The notes under the pieces: model-generated | Seen by the model: only the letters and a program-made list of their open reading frames with translations | What the model was told of the DNA's origin: nothing | The model's database searches: none | Shown: positions 43,104 through 54,607 of the stretch, one piece after another | How the letters are laid out: every line of letters begins with the position of its first letter | How positions within the stretch are numbered: position 1 is the first letter of the stretch | NCBI GenBank assembly: GCA_928212115.1 | Contig: CAKMRJ010005523.1 | Location: 140,873,879 to 140,937,878 of the forward strand | DNA from: Lactuca virosa | Lineage: Eukaryota; Streptophyta; Magnoliopsida; Asterales; Asteraceae | Length of the DNA: 64,000 nt | Direction of reading: 5' to 3' | Translations under genes and position numbers: made by a program

Positions 43104-45600
43104 TACATGAGTTCTAGATTTTAGGCTCGGGGGTTTGCTCGAGGCCGGAATGAGACTCGCGGGGACTCCGGAAAGGAGTGATGACTATGTTCAGCTGGGG
43201 TTTTACAGTTGGAAGTGGAATGTTTGATTGATGGATTGGATTGTCGTTTTGTAGGGCAAGAACTGTGCCCCTCATTTTTCGAGCTCAAAGGAGTGAGCAG
43301 GCTTGTGACCCCAAGACCAGGTTGTTTTCCAGCTCGGGGTTAGATGGTTGCAGGGATAGACAACATTATTTCAGCTCAGGTGGGTGGAGGTGGCATAAGT
43401 GTGTTGTGAGGTCCGGTTCGCCTTGGATCTCTTGTATCGGGCGATAAGGATTGATTATACGATCTATTGCACTTTTGGGATTGTAGACTATGTCTTGGGA
43501 GTAGTTATAGCCCGGTTTAGGGCATAGGTTGTTTCAGTTATTGCAGTTCAGCTGTGCATGATCGAGCTGGTGAGTGAGTCAGGGTGCGAGACCCTGAATG
43601 ATACGATTTCTAGATCCAAGAGTGGGAGATTTGTTGGAGCACCTTGGGAAGAAGGGTATTATATGGGAGGTCTGCGGACAGGGTCCAACATGATAGTTAT
43701 TCAACATTTTCAGGATTCAGTGGTTTTAGTAAGCGTTATTGATTGGCGGGGGAAAGCGCCAAGGGAAGTAGCTCGTTGTTGAGACATTAGTTGGAGTATC
43801 TATCTTTAGACTTCAAGATTTGGGAGTGGGATCATTCGAGCATTAGGGACTGTCGGTTTCACTGGAATTCAAGAAGTGTTCAGCTAGTTCTTAGAAGTGT
43901 GTGATCACTTGTGGTTGGCTAGTAAAGGAGTACCTAGTTGGAAAGGTCTGGTTGTCATTAGATCGATCGCTGGAAAGTGAGAAGGCTTGGGAATTCTAAA
44001 ATTTTCATGTATTGTGAAGACTTAGTCAAAGCTAAGTGGGGGAGAATCGTCCCGAGATGCAGGAGCAAGAGTAGTTTTGAAAAAGGGATAAGTCTCGTAT
44101 CGTTTTCGGGAAGGAAGACAACCCAAGTGGTTGTTTGGTTTGAGAGTTATGTAGGTTGGGAGTTCGGTAAAACTCCCCAGCATGGGAATCGCGTCCTTTC
44201 GGTGCTTGATGGCAGAATTTGGGAAATCAGGTTGGGATTCTAGCCACGATTTAGTTCAGTGGTGTGTTAGGTCGAGTGCATGTTCGACCCGGTTTGGAAA
44301 GTGTTGTAAGACTACGGGGGTAGCCGTAGCATTCGCTAGTAGTCAGTTTGAATGGGAAGTGTTGTAAGACTGCGGGGGTAGCCGTAGCATTCACTAGCGG
44401 TCAGTTAGTACTAGAGTGTTGTAAGTCTGCGAGTGTAGCCGTAGCATTCACTAGGTTGGTAGATAGCATGAGTGCGTTGTTAGGACGCGGAAGGAACAAT
44501 AGTAACCCCCCAGTTCGGGTGCAGCAATGAGGATGTGGAAACCCATGGATTGAATTTCGGAATTACCAGACGAATTAGATCTGGTTAAGCTAGCGATAAG
44601 ACTGTAGGAATGCTACTCCAGTTATGAGATCAAGGAAGCAAGAGATTTCTTAAGGTCGTTGGTGATATAAGCCTACCATTGGTTAGGTAGCAATCACTTT
44701 TAGTATTGGATTGGATGACGTCAGGATTCGACGCATGGGCCCGATCGGTTGTATTAGGAGGTTGTTAGAGCCACAGTGGCATGATAACTAGTGGAAATTA
44801 GTTCTAGGAAAGGATTTCGTTTGGAAGTCGTGTGAGGCAACTATGTGGGAGTCCTTTAGCTCCGCGACCGGGCTGGAACCCGATATTTCAGATGAGTGGT
44901 ACTCAGTTGTGACGAATCAGAAGATTTTAGATGGGATGCAAGGATAGGTCCTTGGATTACAAGTTATGGGTTAGACCCGAGTTATGTATATAGTGGTATT
45001 CCAATCTAGGGTATTCCATCGTTAGGATGACCGGACCCTATGATTGATTGGATATGGTGTGTTTGGTATTCCAACCCGAGGGTTGATTGGACCAAACATG
45101 TGCGTGATACGAGGGTATTCCATCCTAGGGATGACTAGACCCGTCGTAGGCATGCCAGGTATTCCAGCCCGAGGCTGATTGGGCCAGGTATGAGTATTTG
45201 TGCTTATGAGCCGGTTATTATATGTATGTGGTTCGGGATCTAAAGGATCACAGTTACCAGTGTGGGGTTTGTGATTCTGTTTTTTAGTGGGAACCTCAGA
45301 TTATCAGAAGATGAGTAGCCAGTTAGGAGATAAGTGCAATGAACTCGACAATGATCCAGTGTGGGCGGGCTGTCAGGGAGCCAAACCATCTCGAGACTTC
45401 GGATTTTGGATTGAGTAAATGTGATCATATTGCAAGAAATTCATCTTCAGAATTTAGAACCCTGCAAGGGGTGGTTACAGTTGCCTTGGAAAGGCTGGTG
45501 TTATGCTCGGGGTTATAGTCGTGTTGTTCAAGTTGACTGGTGTGTCAGGGAGGATAAGAAACGATTTCGAGGACGAAATCAAATTTAAGTGGGGGAGAGT
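43104..45600 (+). other. Non-coding interior of the LARD-like element
   Basis: No pol motif found in any frame. Two tandem arrays: about three 60-bp units with GGGGGTAGCCGTAGCATTC (44298-44455), and four or more units of GGTATTCCA...TGATTGG type at 45001-45190. The end reads TTTCGAGGACGAAATC then AAGTGGGGGAGAGT (45587-45600), the usual gypsy 3' end and polypurine tract. Confidence 0.75.
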
Positions 45601-47850
45601 TGTAACATCCCATTTAAAATAAAATAATTAAATAATAAATTTGGAACCCCGAGAAGCAATGATTATTATTATTATATGTTATTATAGTCCAAAATCAGAT
45701 AATAATTAGTGGAGTGTTGGTTTCGGGGTGCCAAATGATATACTTTGATTTCCGGGTGTTAAAAGTGTGAGTTTCGGATGGGTTTCGTAAATAATTATGA
45801 GGGCAAGGACTATCGGGTAATTATTGGGACTTAATATGAAGAGATGTTGGAAGCTAAGGGCTAAATGGTAAATTTCGGACCCAATTTGTAAAGAGCTTTG
45901 ATGGCGGGGGGTAAAAAGGGAAAATATAGATCTTCTTTGAAAGAAAAAGGAAAAGGAGGGGTTGTTATAGTCAATATGGGTTGAAGTTTAATAAGGGACG
46001 GGATATATGAGGTCGCCATTCCCGGTAACCCTAAACCAAGGCATGATTCAGCCGACACCCCACCCCCTCTTCATCCTCCAACCTCCATCTTCTTCTCCCT
46101 CGTCTTGCTGCCATATCCCTTCTCCTTCATGCTGCTCCGATCAACCAAGGTCGCTGACGGACCTTTGCTGCTGACGAAGACGGAGGACAGCCGCCCATCG
46201 TTGATCCAGTCGCGAGAGTCGGAGGCGAGCGACCATGGACTCTGTGGTGGTTTGCGGGTGGGTCGCGCGCACCCTCCTTTCTCCCGCCTTCTGCCGCCGC
46301 TCCTCGGAAATGCTCGTCATCGCCATCACCACCAAGAGCGCCGACGGTTGGTGCTGTTGTTGCTCATGAATCGTGGTACACCGCCGCCACTACCGAAGAT
46401 CAAAGTCGAGTTTGGGTCCAGTGCTGTGGTCGTGGGAGGAGCAGGTCAGATCGATTGGGCTGAGACTCGATATTGTCGTTTGCCGCCGACCGACCGTCAT
46501 CTGTGCCGCCGATAGCCGCCTCCTCGTGTCACTGCCGTTGCCTCACGCCACCAGGTGGGTGGCCGGATTCCCTTCGCGAGCAAGACAATGAGTGTGTATC
46601 AGTGAGTGTATGTGTGTTTATTAGTGTGTTTGTGTGTGTTGGTTAATTGGGGTTTAGCATTGTAATTTGTAACCAAAGTGAAATAATGGAAAAGAAAACC
46701 CTAACCACCACCGTGAGGTGGTGGCTGCCGTCTCCTGCCGCCACCGGCCGCCGTGTCGGGTGGCGGTGTGCTTTGCATTGTGGTATTGATTCGTTGGGAT
46801 GCTTGAAACCCTAATGGGCTTAATGGGGCCCAATAAAGCCCTAATTGACTTAATAAAATCTTAATGGGCCCAATGAGGCCCAAAGTGACATAAAAGCCCA
46901 ACCGGTTGACTAATGGGCTAGTATTGGGTAGGAAACCCTAATTTGGGTTTGGAAAATCTTAATGGCTTAAAACCTTAATTTTGAGAATTTACCGGGACAC
47001 ACACGAGATTATTTAATAACTTGAGATATTAAATAATAATCATTGGCAAACTAACTTAAGGCAATAATGGACTTAATGGGTTAAGTCCTTAATGGTTTAA
47101 GTAAGAAACACTTAACCCTAATCATCATTTCATGAGAAAACCCTAATTTTGGGATTTTGGGCTTGGGCTTACCGGGACCCACGTTTGGGCCATTGGAATG
47201 GAATTGTGTATTAAGCCCAATCACACCATATGACTTATTTAGTAAAGTTAGAGACTTAATGGATTAAGTCCTTAATGGGTTAAGTGAGAAACACTTAACC
47301 CTAGTTGTCATTTTATGTGAAACCCTAATTTCACTTGGGCCTTGAGTTGGGCCTTCCTATAGGGTTTTGGTGGTTAGACTATTGATGGACCATCCAAGAA
47401 AAAGTTAATGGACCAAAGTAATTAGATGGGCTTTAGGATAAGGCCCATGTGAGGACTTGGGCCCAATTTGGAAGATTGGGCCATATGTTGGGCCTTGGCC
47501 CATTACTTGACTTTTGGGCTTTTGGAGTGTGAGTTGGACTTTGAGCTTGGAACCCAATTATTAATTGGGTATTGTTTGATGTTGACAGTTCGGGAATCTG
47601 TCAATCAGCAGCTGGAGCGTACCTGCGGGACTTCAGCAGTGCCAAGTGAGTTCTCCTCACTATATCAATGGGGTCTAAGGCACCAAGGTCGGCCCTTTAT
47701 GGATTGTATTTGAATTATTTCATGTTATGCTTACTGATTTATATCTTGGTAGTTGGGATGGTGATATGCTATGCTTTAGTGACCCGGTGGGGTCGGTATC
47801 CTGGTTATAGGATTGTTGCTATGCTTTGTGATATGTTAGATCGGTTTGAC

Positions 47851-47900
<50 letters not shown>

Positions 47901-48553
47901 GCTAGTGTTATATGATGTCTATGTGCACATGATTGTCCTGGTTATAGGATGATGCTATGTTAGTGACCGGTTAGGTCTGTATCCCGGTTATTGGGATGTT
48001 GTTATGATCGGTGATCTGTTAGATCGGTTCGACCGTTATATGAAATGAGCTAGCGTATGATATTTATGTGCATATGTTTGTTTGATTGGGGGTTGGGTTG
48101 AGGCGGTCCTGCTTTGTGCTGTAGGCCAACATACCCGGCGAGCGGTCCGGATAGGCTGTAGGCCCTGCGAGGCGGTCCAGACGTGCCGAAGGCTCGCAGA
48201 GCAGTCCAGATAGACTGAAGGCCTGTGAGGCGGTCCAGTCAGGCTGACGACTCATTATGTATGCTGTTCTGTATTTGTTGATATGATATGATTATGGTTA
48301 TTTGAGGTTGGTATTTTGGGGGTAACTCACTAAGCTCTCGGGCTTACAGTTTTCAATTTATTGTTTCAGGTAAATCAGATGAACGCAGGAAGGCAAAGGC
48401 GTGATCGTACAACTCCTCTTATTTTATGGTTTTATGAATTGATTCTGGGGATACTCTGATGTCTAAACCATTTTGAAAACAAACTATAATAACTTGATGG
48501 TTTTAAAATGTATTAAAAAGTTTTAAGTTGGCTTGAATTTTATGGGTGTTACA
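45601..48553 (+). repeat. 3' LTR of the LARD-like element
   Basis: 2953 bp; same content as the 5' LTR, with a shorter (TA)n run (47853-47896). The 136-codon frame of the 5' LTR recurs at 46105-46515. Confidence 0.95.
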
Positions 48554-49460
48554 AACACCTTAAGTAAGTTTCCAAGCCTCGGTTCACCACCTCCGATTGC
48601 CCGTCTGTTTGGGGGTGGTAGGCTGTGATGCGCTTCAATTGAACCCCGTGCAGCCGAAACAATTCCTTGCATAACTGAATGATGAAAATTTTGTCTCCGT
48701 CGCTAATTATGGATGAGGGAAACCCGTGTAACCTCACAATTTGTTTGATGAACAACTCAGCTACCTTAGCTGCTGTGAAGGGATGTTTCAAGAGTATGAA
48801 GTGAGCATATTTTGTAAGCCGGTCCACCACTACCCATATCGTATCCCAATTGGCCTATTTGGGTAGGCCTTCAATGAAATCCATGGTTACTTCTTTCCAT
48901 GTTTGAGTGGGTATGGGAATAGGCCGGAGAAGACCTACTGGGGACGTGTTGAGAGTCTTGTGAGTTTGAAAGATTTGACAGTTTCTCACATACTCTGCAA
49001 TGGAAGAACGCATCCCTGGCCAGAACATCGCTTTGATCTTTTGTATGAACTCATCATTTGTTAACTCTTCCTTCAGTTGATCCCAAAAGAGCCAAACTCT
49101 AGTGATGTTGCAATCGGCCGTAATTTCCTTACGGGAGAGGGCGTCGGCTACTCGATTGCTAGCTCCCGGGCGGTATTGGATTTCAAAGTCGAACCCCATA
49201 AGTTTGGAGACCCACCTTTGATACTCACTCCCCACTACCCTTTGTTCCAAAATAAACTTGAGACTTAATTAATCCGTGTGAACAATGAATCTCCGTCCCA
49301 ACAGGTAAGGCCGCCATTTGAGAATGACCATTATGATTGCCATGAGTTCTTTTTCGTAGATTGATTTCAATTGGGCCTTTGCTCCCAAAGTGGAGCTGTA
49401 GTAAGCGATTGGGAGTTGATCTTGCATCAACACAGCCCCAACCCATAACCCGAAGCATCA
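48554..49460 (-). pseudogene. Reina-like RNase H end and integrase N-terminal part
   Basis: Minus strand from RNase H remnants near 49460 (VMGWGCVDAR, frame-shifted) through SEYQRWVSKLMGFDFEIQYR and SNRVADALSRKE, the H-H-C-C region, VTMDFIEGLPK, then MVDRLTKYAHFILLKHPF and SIISDGDKIF, where the second catalytic Asp is in SDGD. It stops at the AACAC insertion point within YLRC. A stop separates 48855 and 48830, and a frameshift lies between 49250 and 49694. Confidence 0.88.
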
Positions 49461-49693
49461 GTCTCCACCACGAAAGTTTTATTGAAGTCAGGCATGGCTA
49501 GGACCGGAACGGTTGTCATGGCATTTTTGAGAAGGTGGAAGGTCGCTTCAACATCAAGGTTCCATCTGAATTTGTCCTTCTTCAGTTGCTCTGTAAGAGG
49601 TTTGGCAATATTGGCTTACCCCTTGACAAATTTCATATAGTAACCCGTAAGCCCCAAAAAACCTCTTAACCCCCTGAGGTTGGTAGGGGTGGG

Positions 49694-50302
49694 CTACTCC
49701 TGTATAGCTTGAATTTTTTTTGCTTCAGCCGACACCCCATCAGCCGATACTTCATGCCCCAGATAAGATAATATTTTCTTACAAAACTCACATTTCTTGT
49801 AGTTGATAAACATCCGATGTTCCCTCAGTTTCTCTAAGGCGGTTGAGACATGGGTTCGATGTAACTTTTCATTGGGACTATAGATCAGAATGTCATCAAA
49901 AAATACCAAGATGAATTTCCGAAGGAAGGGACAGAAGATGTCGTTCATCTAGGCTTGGAATGTTGCCGGGGCATTCGTGAGGCCGAACGACATTACCTGA
50001 AATTCGTAGTGCCCATCGTGTGTCTGGAAGGCTGTTTTTGGCACGTCCTCTTCACGGACCCTTATTTGGTGGTAACCGGACTTGAGGTCCAATTTGATGA
50101 AGACTGTTGAACCATGTAACTCATCTAACAGCTCGTCAATCACAGGAATGGGGAACTTTTCGGGCACTGTGACCCTATTTAGTGCTCGATAATCTATATA
50201 AAACCGCCAAGAGCCATCTTTCTTTTTAACCAAGATTACGTGGATGGAGTATGGGCTATTACTGGGTTGTATCAACTTGGCCTGGAGCATTTCCTTGATC
50301 AT
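49694..50302 (-). pseudogene. Reina-like reverse transcriptase
   Basis: Minus strand. KKKDGSWRFYIDYRALN, FIKLDLKSGYHQIRV (motif A), MSFGLTNAPATFQ (motif B), and motif C as VFFDDILIYS, where Phe replaces the usual Tyr. An in-frame stop at about 49949 separates the two halves (it lies exactly after TFQA), and another follows at 49694. It copied element RNA into DNA in the intact ancestor. Confidence 0.9.
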
Positions 50303-50335
50303 TCTTTCTATCTCTCCTTTATGGTAATGTGGATA

Positions 50336-51121
50336 TCAGTATGGACGGACACTAACCGGTGCTGCACCTTCCTTGGTTATGATTTTGTGTTCCAGGGCTC
50401 TCGGTGGTGGTAGTCCGGTGGGTTCCTGGAATAGGCATTCAAATTGGCTCAATATGTCTTGTAAGAAGGGGGGCACAAGAGCCGGCGGTGTAACCTCGAA
50501 CTCGGTATTGCTGAGCTCAATTAGGTACCTATTAGGATCTTTGCTCAAGGTTCTAGCCATGGCTTTTAGAGAAATCAGTGACTTCCCAAGCGATTTGTCC
50601 CCTACTATCCGGGCTGTCCTCCCATTCACCTCGAACTCCATTGTTTGTTCCTTCCAGTTGGTTTTAGTCAGGCCCAACGTCTCAAGCCCTTGCATCCCCA
50701 ATATCACATCAGAGCTGCCTAACCTCAATGGGAGGAAGTCTTCGGTTATGTCAATCCCCTTGAGGTGCAGAACCACCCCTTTGCAGACACCAATTCCGCG
50801 CTCACTGTCTCCTGTTCCCATCCTTATCCCATATGGTTCCGTCTCGTCAATTGGGATGCCCAGAGAAGTGACCAAGTGGGATGCGATGAAATTGTGGGTT
50901 GCCCCTAGGTCGATTAGGGTTACCACTGGTTGAGACCCAATGGCTCCTAGAACCTTCATGGTTTTAGGGGACGACATCCCAACCACAGAGTTGAGTGATA
51001 CCTCTATTTCCGGTCGGACCTCCGTAGACACCAAGGTGGTAGGGTTGGTTTCTTCTTGGGGGTCTTCGGCAGGCGGTTCTTCTTCATCGATGAGGATAAC
51101 GTTCACTTGGGACTTGCACAC
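50336..51121 (-). pseudogene. Reina-like protease region
   Basis: Minus strand, same frame as gag and RT. The active-site region reads LIDLGATHNFI: the usual Ser/Thr after Asp is Leu, so the Asp-Ser/Thr-Gly triad is altered. Continues SSDVILGMQGLETLG and the linker to RT. A stop near 50336 ends the frame. Confidence 0.85.
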
Positions 51122-52261
51122 ATGTCCTTTGAACCACCGTTCTTCTTATCGGAAACAAACTCCCCGATTCCTCTTATCTTGTATCTAGGCTTCCGTGAGT
51201 GATCATTGAAGTCGTGGTTTTCCCACAGACCTATCGGGTTGAGAGAAAGAGATGGAGTGTGTCGGGTTTATCCCACTGACCTTTTTAGTGATACCCAGAA
51301 TGCCAAGCGACCTGAACCCGCTGGCAAATACTGATCTGCTGGCAAATAATGATCTGTTCCTCTCTTCGATCTGTTGGGCTAAATCTATTGCTCGTCCCAG
51401 ATTGTTTGGAGTCCATAATCGGAGCTCCATTTTGATGTGGTCTTGTAGCCCATCAATAAAATTTCCCAATGTGACGCGTTCTGGGACCCCTTCCAGCGGA
51501 GCCGATAACTCGATGGATTTTCGCACATACTCCTTCGCCGTCCCGGTTTGCCTCAAAGTCGCCCACTGTTCGTATAAATCACCACCATGGATGGGACGAA
51601 ACCTTTTCAAGAAGACCTCCTTCATTTCCTCCTAAAAGTTCATGACGGCCCTCTGATTTGTCCACCGGAACCAAGCTAGGGAATCCCCACTCAGGCTGAG
51701 GACCGCCGCCGTGATCTTTTCCTCATCCAACAATTGATAAATGGCGAAGTAGCGCTCCGCCTGAAGAATCCATCCGTCTGGATCCGTTCCATCAAAGCTC
51801 AGCATGTCAATCTTCCTGTGCCGGAATTCGTATCTTCCACCCCCTGTATTGTTGTTTGTTTGGAAGAGAGACCCAAACTCAATATCGTTTCCTCCTGGGC
51901 CGCTCGGTCCTCTCCCACCGCCTGGGTTTGAGCCACTTGGGCCTGAGCCGATAATCACTGAGCTTGCCGGTCCCTTGTTTTTGTTCGTCGTTGGACCAGA
52001 GGGCGTGAAGTTAGTTGATGGATTGTGAGGGGGTTGATTTCTTCCCTCAGGAACCCCAGCCATGACATCAAGTTTCTCCAGAACCTTGTCCAAGGCTGTT
52101 TGCACCTCATCTTGCCTCTGGTTTTGGCCTTGGATGATATCGTCGATCCTTGCTCTCAACCCTTGGATTTCAATCCCATATGATTGGAGTTGAACTTGCA
52201 TCAACCCCACTTGTTCCTCCACCTTCTTCACGGCGGCTGCTTCCCTGGAAGCTCCTCCCAT
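51122..52261 (-). pseudogene. Reina-like gag
   Basis: Minus strand from MGGASREAAAVKKVEEQVGL, immediately inside the primer site. An N-terminal coiled-coil-like region, a Gly/Pro/Asn-rich linker (about residues 75-125), then the gag core YEFRHRKIDMLSFDGTDPDG and ALRQTGTAKEY-type words. A zinc-knuckle relic (VCFR...WFKGHVCK) sits near 51130. Stops at about 51632, 51203 and two more before 51121. Confidence 0.87.
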
Positions 52262-52269
52262 GGATTGGT

Positions 52270-52281
52270 GCTCTGATACCA
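52270..52281 (-). other. Primer binding site of the Reina-like element
   Basis: Minus strand TGGTATCAGAGC, two bases inside the 5' LTR; tRNA-iMet type. Confidence 0.93.
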
Positions 52282-52283
52282 GT

Positions 52284-52661
52284 TGATAGCTTAGACTTAA
52301 GAATCACAAGCAGAGAAAATCAAAACGTAAGGATGGTTTCCCACAATTCTAGAGGTGGGTGCTCTCCAAAGTTCATAAGAACTGTTTCATTAATTTCAAC
52401 ATGCCCAAAATAACAAGAACAACAGGACTCTATATAAGGAGCCTGGGCAAAAGACAAAATACTGGCGCTACCCTCCCTATAGAAGAATCTTCCATTCCAC
52501 TACTATGATCGTGGGGAGAGCATTACAAAAAAAACAAAAAAGCAATAACAAAAACTTTTGATAACGGATAGAAGGACCAAAAGGACAAAAACTTATCAAC
52601 TGGATTGGAATTGGGCCTGTTTCTCCTTTTGCTGTAAACGAACGTATTTGTGGGCCTATCA
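52284..52661 (-). repeat. 5' LTR of the Reina-like element
   Basis: 378 bp, pair of 37640-38033. TATATAAGG occurs near 52430-52438 on the plus strand; no firm minus-strand TATA box was identified. Confidence 0.93.
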
Positions 52662-52699
52662 TTACGATGGGCTGGACAAGTAATGGTGTTTGTAAATGT

Positions 52700-53475
52700 A
52701 TTGATTTCACCTAATTTTCACGGAGATTGATGTATGTGAGATTTGGGTGCACACCAAGTGCTTGTGAAAATGTCACCTGAGAAGCGATTACCATCCAGCC
52801 TGATACAACGCAATCCAATGCACTTCCTCAAGCAACCTGGTAATAACCCCATGTAACTGTTGCCATTCACAGTGAACCGATCAAACAAAAAGCTACTGCA
52901 CAATTCAACAACTAGTTCTCCGGTGAAACTATTGTTTGAAAAGATAATATTTGTCAAAACAAGATTGTTCTTGTCTAAATCTGCAGGAATACCCCTTAAA
53001 ACCCATTGCTAAAATGCGAAAGAACCACCAAATTAGAATGTTTAGAAAGAGTGTTAGGCAACTCTCCACTCAACTGGTTGGTGTTCAGGTCAAGTTTGAC
53101 CAAATAAGTCAAGTTTCCAATCTCGAGTGGAATTGTCCCATTGGGATTATTAGAGAAAAGCTGCATATCTTGAAGGTTAACCAATTTTCCAATCGTGTAA
53201 GGTATTGAACTATCTGATTGTCTGAAAGATCCAAACTCCTAAGATTCTCCAAGTTCCCAATCTCCATAGGGCCTGTGAAGTTGTTATGATACAGAAAGAG
53301 AACACTCAGTTTTGACAAGAGATCAATCTATGGTAGGATTTTCACTGTGAAGAGATTATTTTAAACCTGTAAGGAAAAACCAACTGGGTCCAATTGTTGA
53401 TGGAATCAAAAGAAATTTCACTAGAAAGTTTATTTTTCGACATCAAGCTGGCTACAAACCGTCGGTTGGCCATTT
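52700..53475 (-). pseudogene. LRR receptor-like kinase fragment
   Basis: Minus-strand leucine-rich repeats of the plant extracellular type: LSVLFLYHNNFTGPMEIGNL, ENLRSLDLSDNQI, LQDMQLFSNNPNGTIPLEIG, LVKLDLNTNQLSGELPNTL, then NIIFSNNSFTGELVVELCSS and LRCIRLDGNRFSGDI. This is the middle of the ectodomain only; no signal peptide, transmembrane segment or kinase is present. At least three frameshifts or stops break it. Lying between the inverted repeats of the Mutator-type element, it is probably a captured gene piece. Confidence 0.82.
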
Positions 53476-54208
53476 TTTAACCATCTTTGAAGTCATCTCT
53501 CTTCCTCATGTTCTGGTTTTGATGATTGTTTGGCTGCTTAGTGTTTCTCGTTTACGTGTTTCTACATCTACTATGATAATCACTACCATTAATTCTATAT
53601 TTTTGTTGTCGATTGGTGTTATGGGTTTTGCGATTCATACTAGTTTAGATCGACCTACTCTGCTGCTCATAAGTTGAGTTTGATTGTATCGGTTGCAAAT
53701 AAGTTTAATCCAGTATGAATCCATGTTACACAGTAAGTGAAAGAAAGATATTGTTAAGGTTTCTTAAAAACACACTTATTTTGGAAGAAATAGATTCACG
53801 ATGCAGGTTTGACTTTTCATGTTAAACTCATATATTTCAAAGGTAATCGCAGAAATGAACAAGCAGTAGGTAATGGTAGTTCACACGTGGCCTGAAAATG
53901 CCACATAGACATGAGTTGGCGTGGAAACTGATCAAAACAAGTCATATGTCCTTAATAAACATGTTAAAGTGGACTTTATGTCCTTAGAATGCAAAATAAA
54001 TAAAATAAGGAACTATTTAAAACAAGGGTACCCTTAAAATAAAACCTGATAGTTGGTTGGGCTAGAATGACATTTATCCTTCTTTATATTGTAAACCGTC
54101 ATGTAGATATATAGCAAAATACAACCATCTTCATATATGGATATATATACACCCAAAAACTAATGTTTCTACTTATAATGTCGGGAAAACGACTTATCAA
54201 GGTAATTA

Positions 54209-54402
54209 ACTTTTCGGTATGTTCACATCTGGGTAACTATTTTTTTTATACACATCTAGGTAACAAACTTGTTGGAAGTGTTCACATATGACCATTATGA
54301 CCTACTGTAGCAGGTTACATCCTAGATGTGAACACTTTCAAGAAGTTAGTTACCTAGATGTGTACAAAAAAGTAGTTACCCAAATATAAACAAAACGAAA
54401 AG
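54209..54402. mobile_element. Foldback MITE-like element
   Basis: About 194 bp that is nearly one inverted repeat: ACTTTTCG and GTTCACATCTGGGTAACTA at left pair with TAGTTACCC and CGAAAAG at right, with inner pairs CATCTAGGTAAC/GTTACCTAGATG. Boundaries are approximate; no duplication could be fixed because simple A/T sequence adjoins. Confidence 0.65.
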
Positions 54403-54408
54403 TAAGAG

Positions 54409-54607
54409 TAAATTACACGAATGGTCCTTGTGGTTTGGGGGAATTTGTGTTTTTGGTCCCTAACTTATTTTTTTAACTCGGATGGTCCTTACTGTTTATT
54501 TTTGTTACTCGTTTGGTCCCTGTCTTACCTAAAAAAACTATTGTGCCCTTACTGATTATTTTTGTTACAAGTTTGGTCCCCGTCTTACCTAAAAAGACTA
54601 TTGGCTC
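54409..54607. mobile_element. Solo end of a Mutator-like repeat
   Basis: Begins GAGTAAATTACACGAATGGT, the same terminus as the element at 18719. It then has two copies of a ~60-bp unit (GTTTGGTCCC...CTTACCTAAAAA). No opposite end was found downstream, so it is a fragment. Confidence 0.65.

Larger units (their letters stand above)
38755..48553 (+). mobile_element. Long-LTR non-autonomous gypsy element (LARD-like)
   Basis: 9799 bp, flanked by perfect AACAC (38750-38754, 48554-48558) inside the integrase of the Reina-like element. LTRs of 3009 and 2953 bp are nearly identical by eye apart from (TA)n length, so it is the youngest insertion of this nest. The 3.8 kb interior has a primer site, a broken gag and a polypurine tract but no recognisable protease, RT or integrase. 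Gag and leader are related to the element at 1-9113. Confidence 0.93.
37640..52661 (-). mobile_element. Reina-like Ty3/gypsy chromovirus, interrupted
   Basis: Flanked by a perfect TTACG duplication (37635-37639, 52662-52666). LTRs 52284-52661 (5') and 37640-38033 (3'), primer site 52270-52281, polypurine tract 38034-38052. Without the 9.8 kb element at 38755-48553 its size is about 5.2 kb, normal for small Reina elements. Gag to integrase run on the minus strand with several stops and frameshifts. Lineage is inferred from small LTRs and chromodomain. Confidence 0.93.
37205..54079. mobile_element. Mutator-type element carrying an LRR-kinase fragment (nested)
   Basis: Inverted repeats of about 165 bp: left 37205-37370, right about 53895-54079 (shared words CAACTATCAGGTTTT, CATAAAGTCCA, TTTAACATGTTTATTAAGGA). 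Flanks TTGTTTATA (37196-37204) and TTCTTTATA (54080-54088) match at 8 of 9 positions, as for Mutator elements. Subtracting the nested Reina-like insertion leaves about 1.85 kb, which holds an LRR receptor-kinase fragment; that is the make-up of a Pack-MULE. The ends differ by two bases at the very tip, so the exact boundary is uncertain. Confidence 0.7.
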
